From: JABDLF01 sp041609715
Lineage (GTDB): Bacteria; Pseudomonadota; Gammaproteobacteria; Steroidobacterales; JABDLF01
DNA: 17,280 nucleotides
Direction of reading: 5' to 3'
NCBI GenBank assembly: GCA_041609715.1
Contig: JBFIQI010000042.1
Location: forward strand, 1 to 17,280
Positions 1 through 7,476 of the stretch are shown piece after piece. A program made the position numbers and the translations under genes. Each line of letters starts with the position of its first letter. Position 1 is the first letter of the stretch. Under the pieces are notes generated by a model. It searched no databases. It was not told where the DNA came from and saw only the letters and a list, made by a program, of their open reading frames with translations.

Positions 1-1
1 C

Positions 2-679
2 CTGGATATTCCGATCGCAGACATCACCCGCCAGTATGTGCAGTACATCGATCTGATGGAGGTGTTGCAACTGGAGCTGGCGGGCGAATATTTGCTGATG
101 GCGGCAATGCTGGCGGAGATTAAATCGCGCATGTTGCTGCCGCGGCCCGAGGGCCATGAAGGTGAGGAAGAAGATCCGCGTGCCGAGCTGGTGAGGCGCC
201 TGCAGGAGTACGAGCGCTTCAAGCAAGCGGCAGAGGACATAGACGAATTGCCGCGACTGGAGCGAGACGTAGTTCCGGCGCAGGCTGAAGTCGTTGAACT
301 GCGATTGGTAAAGGCCCAACCCGACGTGTCCATCAAGGAATTGCTGGTGGCATTCAAGGAAGTGATGGCGCGGGCTGAGATGTTCAGCCATCACCATATA
401 GCCCGGGAGACCCTGTCCGTGCGGCAGCGCATGTCAGAAATACTGAGTGCTTTGCAAACCGGCGAATTCGTCGAGTTTGTACGCCTGTTCAAGCCCGCAG
501 AAGGGCGCCTGGGCGTAGTGGTAACATTCATCGCCATCCTGGAGCTGATTCGGGAGTCGGTCCTGGAGATCGTGCAGGCAGAGCCTTTTGGCCCGGTGCA
601 TGTTCGTGCCAGCGCTTCGGGGGACGCGGCAGAAATTGAGTCAGCCGTGGAATCCAGCGGCGCAGCGAGTATGGAGTAG
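2..679 (+). CDS. scpA: Segregation and condensation protein A (kleisin), 5' end missing
   Basis: This is the kleisin subunit of the Smc-ScpA-ScpB condensin. It bridges the two Smc heads and binds an ScpB dimer to organise and help segregate the chromosome. The frame is open from base 2, so the gene starts upstream of the window; 225 residues are visible and roughly the first 50 are missing if the protein has the usual length of about 250-280. Seen: the helix DLMEVLQLELAGEYLLMAA followed by AEIKSRMLLP, the typical N-terminal kleisin region; an acidic linker (EGEEEDP); and a C-terminal winged helix around VVVTFIAILELIRE that contacts the Smc head. The tail after about residue 200 is low-complexity. 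The gene is followed 44 bases later by scpB, the usual order. Confidence 0.95.
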   Translation: MDIPIADITRQYVQYIDLMEVLQLELAGEYLLMAAMLAEIKSRMLLPRPEGHEGEEEDPRAELVRRLQEYERFKQAAEDIDELPRLERDVVPAQAEVVELRLVKAQPDVSIKELLVAFKEVMARAEMFSHHHIARETLSVRQRMSEILSALQTGEFVEFVRLFKPAEGRLGVVVTFIAILELIRESVLEIVQAEPFGPVHVRASASGDAAEIESAVESSGAASME

Positions 680-723
680 AATCCAGAGTCGGACAGCGGT
701 TCGGCCGCGGTGACAGGAAAATC

Positions 724-1500
724 ATGGACCCGAAAAAGATAAAGACCATCATAGAGGCCGCACTGATGGCTGCCGGCCGGCCCCTCAGTATTGATGAGTT
801 ACAGGCGGTGTTCGGCGATTTTGCCCGCCCCGAACTTAAGCAGATTCGCGAAGCAATCGACGCACTGCAGGACGACTACGATGGCCGTGCCGTCGAGATA
901 AAAGAGGTTGCCAGTGGTTATCGAATCCAGGTACGCACCAAGTTCACGGAGTTTATCTCTCGTCTTTGGGAGGAAAGGCCGCCAAGGTATTCCCGGGCGC
1001 TCATGGAAACGCTGGCGCTGATCGCATACCGGCAGCCCATCACCCGGGGAGAGATCGAGGAAGTTCGTGGCGTCGCCGTGAGTACCAACATCGTGCGCAC
1101 GCTGATGGAGCGCAACTGGATTCGCGTGGTTGGCCATCGCGATGTGCCCGGCAAGCCCGCCATGTTCGGAACCACAAAAGAATTCCTGGATTATTTCGGC
1201 CTCAAGAAACTGGATGACCTTCCCAGTCTGCGAGATTTACAGGAAATCGAAGATTTAAGCGTGCAGCTTGAACTGCCGACCGGCGAGGACAGGGAAGCGC
1301 AGAGCCTGGCCACGGCCGAAGTGGCCGAAGGGGCCGCTGCAAGCGGGGAAGAAGACGACCAGGAGGCCTCGCCAAGCGGATCGGGCTCGGATTCTCATCG
1401 AAATTTCCCCCGCATGCATCTGGTGCGCAGTTCCGATGAACAGCAAGATCCTGACGCGAACCAAGATCAGGTCCCCGCAGACGTAATCTCCAATTCCTGA
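724..1500 (+). CDS. scpB: Segregation and condensation protein B
   Basis: ScpB dimerises and binds the central part of ScpA to regulate the Smc condensin. Seen: two winged-helix domains, one at about residues 5-80 and one at 87-175. The second carries the family signature ETLALIAYRQPITRGEIEEV (95-114), then LMERNWIRVVGHRDVPGKP and FGTTKEFLDYFGL. The start is ATG with AGGA at 715-718, five bases upstream. Residues from about 185 to 258 form a hydrophilic Glu/Asp/Ser/Gln-rich tail with no visible fold, so the protein is longer than the roughly 190 residues of compact ScpB proteins. The stop lies four bases before the rluB start, which implies co-transcription and coupled translation. Confidence 0.96.
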   Translation: MDPKKIKTIIEAALMAAGRPLSIDELQAVFGDFARPELKQIREAIDALQDDYDGRAVEIKEVASGYRIQVRTKFTEFISRLWEERPPRYSRALMETLALIAYRQPITRGEIEEVRGVAVSTNIVRTLMERNWIRVVGHRDVPGKPAMFGTTKEFLDYFGLKKLDDLPSLRDLQEIEDLSVQLELPTGEDREAQSLATAEVAEGAAASGEEDDQEASPSGSGSDSHRNFPRMHLVRSSDEQQDPDANQDQVPADVISNS

Positions 1501-1504
1501 CCCC

Positions 1505-2317
1505 ATGCCCGGGGAGCGCATTCAAAAGGTGCTGGCGAGGGCTGGCCTCGGTTCGCGACGCCAGGTCGAGAGCTGGATTGCCGCAGGACGCCTGACCGTA
1601 AATGGACGGGCACCGGAGCCCGGAACCCGAATTTCGGGCAAGGAAAAGCTGTGCCTTGATGGCAAGCCACTGGTGTTGGGCACAAAATCGGGCAAGCGTC
1701 AACGCGTGATCGCTTATCACAAGCCGGTGGGCGTCATCTGCTCACGCAGGGATCCGCAAGGGCGGCCTTCCTGCTTTGACGATTTACCCGAACTAGAGGA
1801 TGGCCGCTGGGTTGCAGTGGGCCGACTGGACATCAACACCTGCGGATTGCTGCTGTTCACAACCGATGGCGAACTGGCCAATAAATTAATGCACCCCTCG
1901 AGCGAAGTGCGGCGACACTACGCAGTGCGTGTGCTGGGAAAACCAACGACGGCCGAATTGCAAAAACTGCGTGCCGGCGTAGAGCTGGAGGATGGCCTGG
2001 CGCGTTTTGAGAAGATCACGGCGGGCGGCGGCGAAGGCGCCAACCGCTGGTTTGATGTCGTACTGAAGGAAGGCCGCAAGCGAGAAGTCCGCCGGCTGTT
2101 CGAAGCGTTGGGTTTCAAAGTCAACCGACTGATTCGCACACATTTCGGACCTGTACGTTTGCAGCGGGAACTGGAACCCGGAGCCAGCAGGCAACTGACG
2201 CCGGGCGAAACCAGGGCGCTTTACGACGCAGCCGGTCTGACGCCGCCAGCAGTTGCCGGCACCGGCAATCGCGGCAAAGGTCGACGGCGTACCGGTAAAA
2301 CGGGCTCGGCACGGTGA
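1505..2317 (+). CDS. rluB: 23S rRNA pseudouridine synthase, RluB type
   Basis: RluB converts uridine 2605 (E. coli numbering) of 23S rRNA to pseudouridine in the peptidyl-transferase region. Seen: an N-terminal S4 RNA-binding domain (residues 3-50, RIQKVLARAGLGSRRQVE), a linker, and an RsuA/RluB catalytic domain from about residue 68 (YHKPVGVICSRRDP). The motif GRLDINTCGLLLFT includes the catalytic aspartate at residue 109. REVRRLFEALGFKVNRLIR is the conserved motif near the end of the domain. The C-terminus ends in a short basic tail (GKGRRRTGKTG). RluB is preferred over RluE, RluF or RsuA because scpA-scpB-rluB is a common gammaproteobacterial order. The start has no clear Shine-Dalgarno site and probably depends on coupling to scpB. 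The stop overlaps the murI start. Confidence 0.92.
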   Translation: MPGERIQKVLARAGLGSRRQVESWIAAGRLTVNGRAPEPGTRISGKEKLCLDGKPLVLGTKSGKRQRVIAYHKPVGVICSRRDPQGRPSCFDDLPELEDGRWVAVGRLDINTCGLLLFTTDGELANKLMHPSSEVRRHYAVRVLGKPTTAELQKLRAGVELEDGLARFEKITAGGGEGANRWFDVVLKEGRKREVRRLFEALGFKVNRLIRTHFGPVRLQRELEPGASRQLTPGETRALYDAAGLTPPAVAGTGNRGKGRRRTGKTGSAR

Positions 2318-3129
2318 GCGATAACGCGGCGATCGGCGTTTTTGATTCGGGTGTGGGTGGCTTGACGGTCCTGCGCGCCTTACGCCAGCGCCTGCCAAAC
2401 GAGAATCTCCTGTATCTGGGCGATACCGCGCGTCTGCCTTATGGCACCAAGAGTGCTCGCTCGGTGTTGCGCTATGCCTTGCAGGCCACCCGCATCCTTG
2501 ACCAGCGAGGTATCAAGATGCTGGTCGTGGCCTGTAATACAGCGAGCGCGTATGCCCTGGATGCGCTGGTAGAAAATCACCCCGAACTGCCGGTGGTCGG
2601 CGTTATCGCGCCGGGCGCGCGTGCGGCCTGTGCCAGCAGCAAAACAGGGCATATTGGTGTCCTCGCCACGGAGAGCACGGTCAGGGCGCGTGCCTACCAG
2701 GAGGCGATCCGTCAGTTGCGTGCTGATGCCGAGGTGCATGCGGTAGCCAGTCCCTTGCTGGTTACCATGGCAGAGGAAGGCTGGCTCGAGGGCGAAGTGC
2801 CCCGGGCAGTGGTGCAGCACTATCTGGAGCCGCTGTTGGCCCGCTTTAGCGACCGGGCACTGGATTGCCTGGTACTCGGATGCACGCACTTTCCGGTCCT
2901 GGCAAAAACGTTCCAGGCGGCCGCTGGCGACGGCATACGAATTGTGGATTCCGCCAGCACCACAGCAGATCTCGTGGCCGAGGTTCTTGATGAACTGGGG
3001 CTGCGGGGCGGGGGACCGGGCACCAGTAGTTTTCTCGCCACCGACGACATTGATCGTTTCGCCCGGGTCGGCAGTATCTTTCTGGGCCAGGATCTGGCGC
3101 CATCACAGGTCGAGCTTGTGGACCTCTGA
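2314..3129 (+). CDS. murI: Glutamate racemase
   Basis: MurI converts L-glutamate to D-glutamate, the second residue of the peptidoglycan stem peptide, in a cofactor-independent two-cysteine reaction in the cytoplasm. Seen: 271 residues, a normal length; the opening IGVFDSGVGGLTVLR with Asp11; LGDTARLPYGTKS; catalytic Cys74 in VVACNTASAYAL; and catalytic Cys190 with Thr191-His192 in LVLGCTHFP. All expected catalytic residues are present. The start is GTG at 2314, overlapping the rluB stop by four bases (GTGA), so translation is probably coupled to rluB. It is the last gene of the scpA-scpB-rluB-murI run and faces the convergent minus-strand operon. The link to rluB looks positional; I know of no functional relationship. 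Confidence 0.95.
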   Translation: MSDNAAIGVFDSGVGGLTVLRALRQRLPNENLLYLGDTARLPYGTKSARSVLRYALQATRILDQRGIKMLVVACNTASAYALDALVENHPELPVVGVIAPGARAACASSKTGHIGVLATESTVRARAYQEAIRQLRADAEVHAVASPLLVTMAEEGWLEGEVPRAVVQHYLEPLLARFSDRALDCLVLGCTHFPVLAKTFQAAAGDGIRIVDSASTTADLVAEVLDELGLRGGGPGTSSFLATDDIDRFARVGSIFLGQDLAPSQVELVDL

Positions 3130-3132
3130 GCA

Positions 3133-3173
3133 GCGCCCGGCAGAATCCATTTTCGAAGCGCAACTGCCGGCGC
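3133..3173. terminator. Hairpin between convergent murI and the SDR gene, possible bidirectional terminator
   Basis: In the 71-base gap between the two stop codons, CCGGCAG (3137-3143) pairs perfectly with CTGCCGG (3164-3170). The stem can extend by three G-C pairs (3133-3135 with 3171-3173) across one bulged C at 3136, leaving a loop of about 20 bases. No T-run follows on either strand, so it is not a canonical intrinsic terminator. It could weakly stop or protect both converging transcripts. Confidence 0.3.
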
Positions 3174-3200
3174 AGCCACCGATACGGCTGCTCGCGACCA

Positions 3201-3953
3201 TTACTGGATATCGAAGTGGCGGCCGCTTATGCCCACGCTGGCAGGTCCCAGCAAATAAAGATATGCACGGCTTATGTCTGCAGGGCTCAGCAACTCTTCG
3301 CGATCTTCCGCCGGATAGGCCGCGGCTCGCATGGCGGTGCGCACCGGGCCCGGATTGATGGTGTTGACTCGAATTCTGGTGTTGACTTCAAGCTCGTCCG
3401 CAAGCGTTTCGGCCAGATTCTCCAATCCGGCTTTTGAGACCGCATAGGCACCCCAGTAGGCGCGACCTTTGTGGCCAACCCCGCTGGAGGTGAATATCAC
3501 CGAAGCGTCCGGCGACTGTTTCAGCAGCGGCAGGCATGCGCGGGTCAGCATGAACGGTGCAGTCAGATTGACCTGTAAGGTTTTCTGCCATGCCGATATC
3601 GAGTGGTGCTCGATGGGCGAGCGATCGCCCAGCATGCCGGCATTGTGGAGGATACCGTCCAGTCGTCCGAAGTCATTGGCGATTCCCTCACCGATGGCCA
3701 TATAGTCGGGCCACTCGGCTTTGGCAAGATCCAGGGGGCAGATAGCCGGTGCGGGTGCCTTTGACGCCATGATGTCGTCATAGGTTTGCTCCAACTTGCC
3801 CTGGGTTCGCCCCAGCAGAACCAGGCTGGCGCCATGGTGGGCCAGCTCTCGGGCAACAGCCCTGCCAATGCCGTCACCGGCGCCGGTTACAAGGATTACC
3901 CGATCCTTCAGCTCGTTCTCGGCGGGCGCAAATTCTGGTACCGAATGGTTCAT
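3201..3953 (-). CDS. yciK: YciK-type short-chain dehydrogenase/reductase
   Basis: A classical short-chain dehydrogenase/reductase of 250 residues, similar in shape to E. coli YciK; the physiological substrate of this group is not established. Seen: the Rossmann nucleotide-binding motif TGAGDGIG (residues 23-30), LDLA after the third strand, HNAG (103-106, usually NNAG), and the catalytic residues Ser157, Tyr170 and Lys174 in GAYAVSKAG. INPGPVRTAMRAAAYP follows the sixth strand. There is no signal peptide or membrane segment, so it should be cytoplasmic. GGAG and GGAAG lie just upstream of the ATG. It is the last gene of the minus-strand operon, 18 bases after the squalene-synthase-like gene. 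In Pseudomonas a gene of this type follows ubiG-mupP, which supports the name; the reaction is unknown. Confidence 0.85.
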   Translation of the reverse strand: MNHSVPEFAPAENELKDRVILVTGAGDGIGRAVARELAHHGASLVLLGRTQGKLEQTYDDIMASKAPAPAICPLDLAKAEWPDYMAIGEGIANDFGRLDGILHNAGMLGDRSPIEHHSISAWQKTLQVNLTAPFMLTRACLPLLKQSPDASVIFTSSGVGHKGRAYWGAYAVSKAGLENLAETLADELEVNTRIRVNTINPGPVRTAMRAAAYPAEDREELLSPADISRAYLYLLGPASVGISGRHFDIQ

Positions 3954-3971
3954 CTTCCAATTGCTCCGGTT

Positions 3972-4763
3972 TCAGCGTGGTAATTTGCCGCGGCTGGCGC
4001 GCCGGGCGTTGCGCCATGCGCGCCACAGGCTCTCAATCTGGGACCCCTTTTGTGTGGGCGAACCTCGTGCAAGTCTGTCCAGCCTCACCTTGATTTCGCC
4101 CGCCATGACCAGCAACGGCGTGCACGTCCCGCGGGCAGTCACCGGCAATGCTTCCAGTTCGCCTGCCAGGGAAGCCCGTAGTCGTCGGGCCAGCTCAGCG
4201 AGCATGGTCCCGGTGGGCGTCTCGGGCGCCCCGGCCTGGAGCGGTGTTTCGCCATGGCAGATGTGGCCCGCGGCCAGCTTGGTGACCAGGAACCGCGCGC
4301 GCCCCAACTGGGTAAAAGTGCCAGGCACTTCCGAGTCCGGGCATTCGTTCAGCAGTCGCGCTGCCAGCAAAGGTATAACGGCGCTGCGGTTCGCGGCATG
4401 TTCCAGGAGCTGCTCCGGTGAATTTGGCAGCTCGTCGCCGGCTTCTCGCACAACCGCGGCGAACAGCACGAGAAAAGGCTGCGGATCGAGCCCGTGGGAC
4501 TGCAAAACAGCGTACGCATCCATGGCCGCCGGATGCACGGCTTTTCCCTGCGTCAGGCGCTCCAGTTCGCCGGCCCACCAGCCAAGCTTGGCATTTCGCA
4601 CCTCGCGTTCCATTGGTTGGTGCGACAGATCCTCCAGCCGTTTTTCCAGCTTGAGCAGGGCGCGCCAATCGGCACGCAGGGGTGGGCTGGCGAACAGCAG
4701 CGCGAAGTAGTCCGGCGAGCCGGGTGGAGCGAGATCCGCACGGGAACCTGCTTCAATCTCCAT
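3972..4763 (-). CDS. Degenerate squalene/phytoene synthase-like protein
   Basis: A 263-residue, mostly helical protein. The best match by eye is the squalene/phytoene synthase fold: DYFALLFASPPLRADWRALL at the N-terminus resembles the opening of these enzymes, and NAKLGWWAGELERL with a nearby HP (residues 57-78) matches their conserved segment ending in WW..EL...HP. LGRARFLVTKLAAGHICHGE (153-172) falls where an active enzyme has its second aspartate-rich motif before R.YLP, but no aspartates are present there, and the first Asp-rich helix is also not recognisable. Prenyl-diphosphate condensation therefore looks unlikely. A non-enzymatic role like that of the mitochondrial assembly factor NDUFAF6, a member of this superfamily, is possible but unproven. 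The C-terminus is rich in Arg and Lys. The gene starts 21 bases after the rmuC stop. The fold call is moderately secure; the function is unknown. Confidence 0.55.
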   Translation of the reverse strand: MEIEAGSRADLAPPGSPDYFALLFASPPLRADWRALLKLEKRLEDLSHQPMEREVRNAKLGWWAGELERLTQGKAVHPAAMDAYAVLQSHGLDPQPFLVLFAAVVREAGDELPNSPEQLLEHAANRSAVIPLLAARLLNECPDSEVPGTFTQLGRARFLVTKLAAGHICHGETPLQAGAPETPTGTMLAELARRLRASLAGELEALPVTARGTCTPLLVMAGEIKVRLDRLARGSPTQKGSQIESLWRAWRNARRASRGKLPR

Positions 4764-4784
4764 GGCTGATTTGCCTTGGCCCCG

Positions 4785-6080
4785 CTAGTCGTCGGACTCA
4801 GACGGGGCCGCGAGCTTGCGCGGCGCTTTTTCCACGGGTTGCAGTTCCGGCACTTCGGACCGGGACTGGACGCCCATTTCCTTGAAGCGACGTGCAGCGG
4901 GCAGCACACTGCGCTCAAGACTGCCCACCGCTGCATTGAATGCGTCCACGCTGCCGCCCAGCTGACGACCCATTTTCGCCAGATGATTACCAAAAACAGA
5001 CAGGCGACCGTAGAGTTCTTCTCCGAGATCCCGGATTCGTTCGGCATTTTCGGCAAGCGAAATCTGACGCCAGCCGTAGGCCACCACTTTGAGCAGGCCG
5101 ACAAAGCTGGTGGGCGTTGCCAGTAATACCTTTTGTTGCATGGCCTTTTCCTGCAAATCCGGTACACGGTCCAAAGCCGCCGCCAGGAACTGCTCGCCCG
5201 GTATAAACAGGATGACGAATTCCGGACTGCGCGGGAACTGATCCCAGTAGGCCTTCTTGGCAAGCTCGCCAACGCGTTCCTGCACATGCCGCGCATGCCG
5301 GTCCAGTTGCGCTTCCCGCACCGTGTCGTCGGTTGCTTCCATGGCGGCCAGATAGGCTTCCAGGGGGGTCTTGACGTCCACCACCAACATTCGTTCGTCC
5401 GGCATGCGAATCAGCATGTCCGGGCGCTGCATGCTGTCGCCTTTCCCGGTGGACTCCTGCTCGTAAAAGTCGCAATGTTCCACCATGCCGGCCAGCTCGG
5501 CGAGGCGCCGCAACGTCATTTCGCCCCACTGACCTCGAACTTGTGGCCGGCGCAGTGCGTTGACGAGGTTGCGAGTCTCTGTCTGCAGTCGAACCTGATC
5601 CTCGTTCATTGCCTTGAGCTGCTGGCCGATGTTGCCGAAAGCATGCTGGCGGGCTTTTTCCATCTCGAGGATTTGTTTTTCGGTTTTTGCCAGGGCCTCA
5701 GAGATTGGCTTGACCAGGTTCTGGATGGCCTTTTCCCGCTCGCTCAGTTCACTTTGCGCTACCGCATGATGCTTGCCCAGGGATTCTCTGGCCAGACGCA
5801 GAAAATTCTCACTGTTAACCTGGAGACTCTTGTCGGCCAGTTCATCGAACGAGTTGGCCAGCCGTTCCAGGGCCAGATCGAGTGCGGCTTTGCGCTCGGC
5901 TGCCAGGCCTTCCTCGTTTTTGAGTTTTTCTGCCAATACCGCGTTGGCGGTTTGCAGCCTCCGGATGGCGGGGCCTCGCAGCAGCAGGCCAGTCAACAAG
6001 CCCACCAAACCACCAAGCACGGCGCCGCCGATGCCATAAAGCACCAGGGGATTACTCAACCACAGCTGTATTGTTTCCAT
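4785..6080 (-). CDS. rmuC: DNA recombination protein RmuC
   Basis: RmuC family proteins limit recombination at inverted repeats in E. coli and carry a nuclease-like (PD-(D/E)XK-related) core; the biochemical activity is not well defined. Seen: an N-terminal membrane anchor at about residues 11-35 (Leu/Gly-rich), a long coiled coil at about 38-175, then the conserved core with VRGQWGEMTLRRLAELAGM (181-199), RPDMLIRMPDERMLVVDVKT (219-238, containing the D-x-K pair), FVILFIPGEQFLAAAL, and ATPTSFVGLLKVVAYGWRQ. The chosen ATG gives 431 residues and places the membrane segment at the very N-terminus. The frame stays open upstream to 6254, but that part lies inside mupP in another frame and has no RmuC-like sequence. 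The start is ten bases after the mupP stop, so the two genes are co-transcribed. Confidence 0.93.
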   Translation of the reverse strand: METIQLWLSNPLVLYGIGGAVLGGLVGLLTGLLLRGPAIRRLQTANAVLAEKLKNEEGLAAERKAALDLALERLANSFDELADKSLQVNSENFLRLARESLGKHHAVAQSELSEREKAIQNLVKPISEALAKTEKQILEMEKARQHAFGNIGQQLKAMNEDQVRLQTETRNLVNALRRPQVRGQWGEMTLRRLAELAGMVEHCDFYEQESTGKGDSMQRPDMLIRMPDERMLVVDVKTPLEAYLAAMEATDDTVREAQLDRHARHVQERVGELAKKAYWDQFPRSPEFVILFIPGEQFLAAALDRVPDLQEKAMQQKVLLATPTSFVGLLKVVAYGWRQISLAENAERIRDLGEELYGRLSVFGNHLAKMGRQLGGSVDAFNAAVGSLERSVLPAARRFKEMGVQSRSEVPELQPVEKAPRKLAAPSESDD

Positions 6081-6090
6081 ACTAAGCCGC

Positions 6091-6759
6091 TCAGCCCTCA
6101 AACCATGCGAGCATATCGCGAGGGTCCTCGATGACGCCATCCGCCTGCCAGGCCGATACTTTTTCACTGTGCAGTATATAGCCGTACCGGGCTGCCACCG
6201 TAGCCATTCCGGCTGCCTTGCCCGCCACAACGTCACGCTCATCATCGCCCACATACACGCACTGCTGAGGCGTGAGACGCAGCAACTGGCAGGCGTGCAG
6301 CAGTGGCAGGGGGTCCGGTTTGCTCCTGGCTACCGTATCGCCGCTGACCACGCAGGCTGCCCGCCGGTGCAGGTTCAATGCCGCCACCAGAGGCAAGGTA
6401 AAACGCTCGGGTTTATTGGTAACGATACCCCAGGGAATACCGGCAGTTTCGATGCCGACGAGCACTTCCTGCATACCTTCAAACAGCACGGATTCCCGGC
6501 AGACATTTTCGGCATAAATATCCAGAAAGCGAGAGACGAGAATTCTGGTTTGCTCGTCATCGGCCTGTGGAAATGCCAGGCTCACCAGTCCCCGGGAACC
6601 CTGGGAGACGTATTGTCGAGCGATGGCAAAATCAGGTTCCTTGGCGCCGGATTCACGGCATACGCGGTAAAGAGCGGCAACCATGTCCGGCGCCGTGTCT
6701 ACCAGCGTGCCGTCCAGATCAAACAGCACCGCCGACATGGCATGGGGCAGCGAATTCAT
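6091..6759 (-). CDS. mupP: HAD phosphatase, probable N-acetylmuramic acid 6-phosphate phosphatase MupP
   Basis: A HAD-superfamily phosphatase of the phosphoglycolate phosphatase (Gph) type, 222 residues. Seen: motif I FDLDGTLVDT with Asp14 and Asp16, a helical cap, motif II VTNKP, motif III RSKPDP, and motif IV YVGDDERDVVAGKAAGM followed by ARYGYI. MupP dephosphorylates MurNAc-6-phosphate in the AmgK/MurU cell-wall recycling route of Pseudomonas. That name is preferred over Gph because the gene sits between ubiG and yciK-type genes as PA3172 does, and because the GDDERD/ARYGYI region fits MupP as I remember it. Substrate assignment from sequence alone is uncertain. The ATG at 6759 overlaps the ubiG stop (ATGA); a second ATG seven codons later (6738) also precedes motif I. 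The open frame to 7050 lies inside ubiG and is rejected. Confidence 0.8.
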   Translation of the reverse strand: MNSLPHAMSAVLFDLDGTLVDTAPDMVAALYRVCRESGAKEPDFAIARQYVSQGSRGLVSLAFPQADDEQTRILVSRFLDIYAENVCRESVLFEGMQEVLVGIETAGIPWGIVTNKPERFTLPLVAALNLHRRAACVVSGDTVARSKPDPLPLLHACQLLRLTPQQCVYVGDDERDVVAGKAAGMATVAARYGYILHSEKVSAWQADGVIEDPRDMLAWFEG

Positions 6760-7472
6760 GCCGGACGGGTTGTGTGCATCAAGTAATTGACGTCTACGTC
6801 CCTGCCCAGGGAATAGACCTTGGTCAAGGGGTTGTATTGCATGCCAATGATGCTCTCCAGGGCCAACCCCGATGCTCGCGCCCAGGATTCCAGTTCCGAG
6901 GGGCGAATGAACTTGGCATATTCGTGCGTTCCGCGTGGCAGCAATCGCAACACATACTCCGCACCCACGATGGCCAGCAAAAAGGCCTTGGCGTTGCGGT
7001 TGATCGTTGAGAAAAAAACGTGACCTCCGGGCCTCACAAGGGTCTTGCAAGCCTGGATCACGGATGCCGGGGAGGGCACATGCTCGAGCATTTCAAGACA
7101 GGTTACGATGTCAAACTGTCCAGCTGCCTCGCTGGCCAGCTCTTCAGCAGTGCACTTACGGTAGTCAACCTGCAGACCCGATTCCAGCAAATGCAGGCGC
7201 GCGACTTCCAGGGGTGCCTCGCCCATATCGATTCCCGTTACCCTGGCGCCCTTTGCAGCGAGTGCCTCGGCGAGGATGCCGCCGCCACAGCCCACGTCCA
7301 GAATTCGCTGACCGGCAACGGGTGCCCGCTCGTCTATCCATCGCAGGCGCAGGGGGTTAATTTCATGCAAGGGCCGGAAATCGCCGCTCTCATCCCACCA
7401 GCGGGTGGCCAGTGCTTCAAAGCGCGCGATTTCCTGCTCGTCTACGTTGACATTACCGTGTTCGCTGGCCAT
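6756..7472 (-). CDS. ubiG: Ubiquinone biosynthesis O-methyltransferase
   Basis: UbiG carries out both O-methylation steps of ubiquinone biosynthesis using S-adenosylmethionine, and in E. coli associates with the membrane lipid surface. The protein is 238 residues and closely parallels E. coli UbiG along its length: NVDEQEIARFEALATRWWD at the N-terminus, PLHEINPLRL, SAM motif I LDVGCGGGILAEAL (58-71), VTGIDMG, CLEMLEHVPSPASV, GGHVFFSTINRN, GAEYVLRLLPRGTHEYAKFI, and the C-terminal DVNYLMHT. All expected motifs are intact. It begins four bases after the stop of the amidohydrolase gene, and its stop is fused with the mupP start, so it is in the middle of the operon. UbiG releases S-adenosylhomocysteine, a possible substrate of the neighbouring deaminase; this link is inferred. 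Confidence 0.97.
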   Translation of the reverse strand: MASEHGNVNVDEQEIARFEALATRWWDESGDFRPLHEINPLRLRWIDERAPVAGQRILDVGCGGGILAEALAAKGARVTGIDMGEAPLEVARLHLLESGLQVDYRKCTAEELASEAAGQFDIVTCLEMLEHVPSPASVIQACKTLVRPGGHVFFSTINRNAKAFLLAIVGAEYVLRLLPRGTHEYAKFIRPSELESWARASGLALESIIGMQYNPLTKVYSLGRDVDVNYLMHTTRPA

Positions 7473-7476
7473 TTTC

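Noticed and set aside
3796..4710. Plus-strand open frame of 304 codons opposite the squalene-synthase-like gene and the SDR gene
   Set aside because: It is a Ser/Arg/Ala-rich composition without motifs and spans two minus-strand genes; the minus-strand frame shows a recognisable family pattern and proper operon spacing.
5133..6134. Long plus-strand open frame (333 codons) antisense to rmuC
   Set aside because: The translation shows no family motifs and is rich in His, Gln and Leu as expected from the complement of a coding frame; rmuC on the other strand is unmistakable.
6760..7050. N-terminal extension of the mupP frame
   Set aside because: The extra 97 codons lie entirely within ubiG and have no HAD-like sequence; the ATG at 6759 overlapping the ubiG stop is the natural start.
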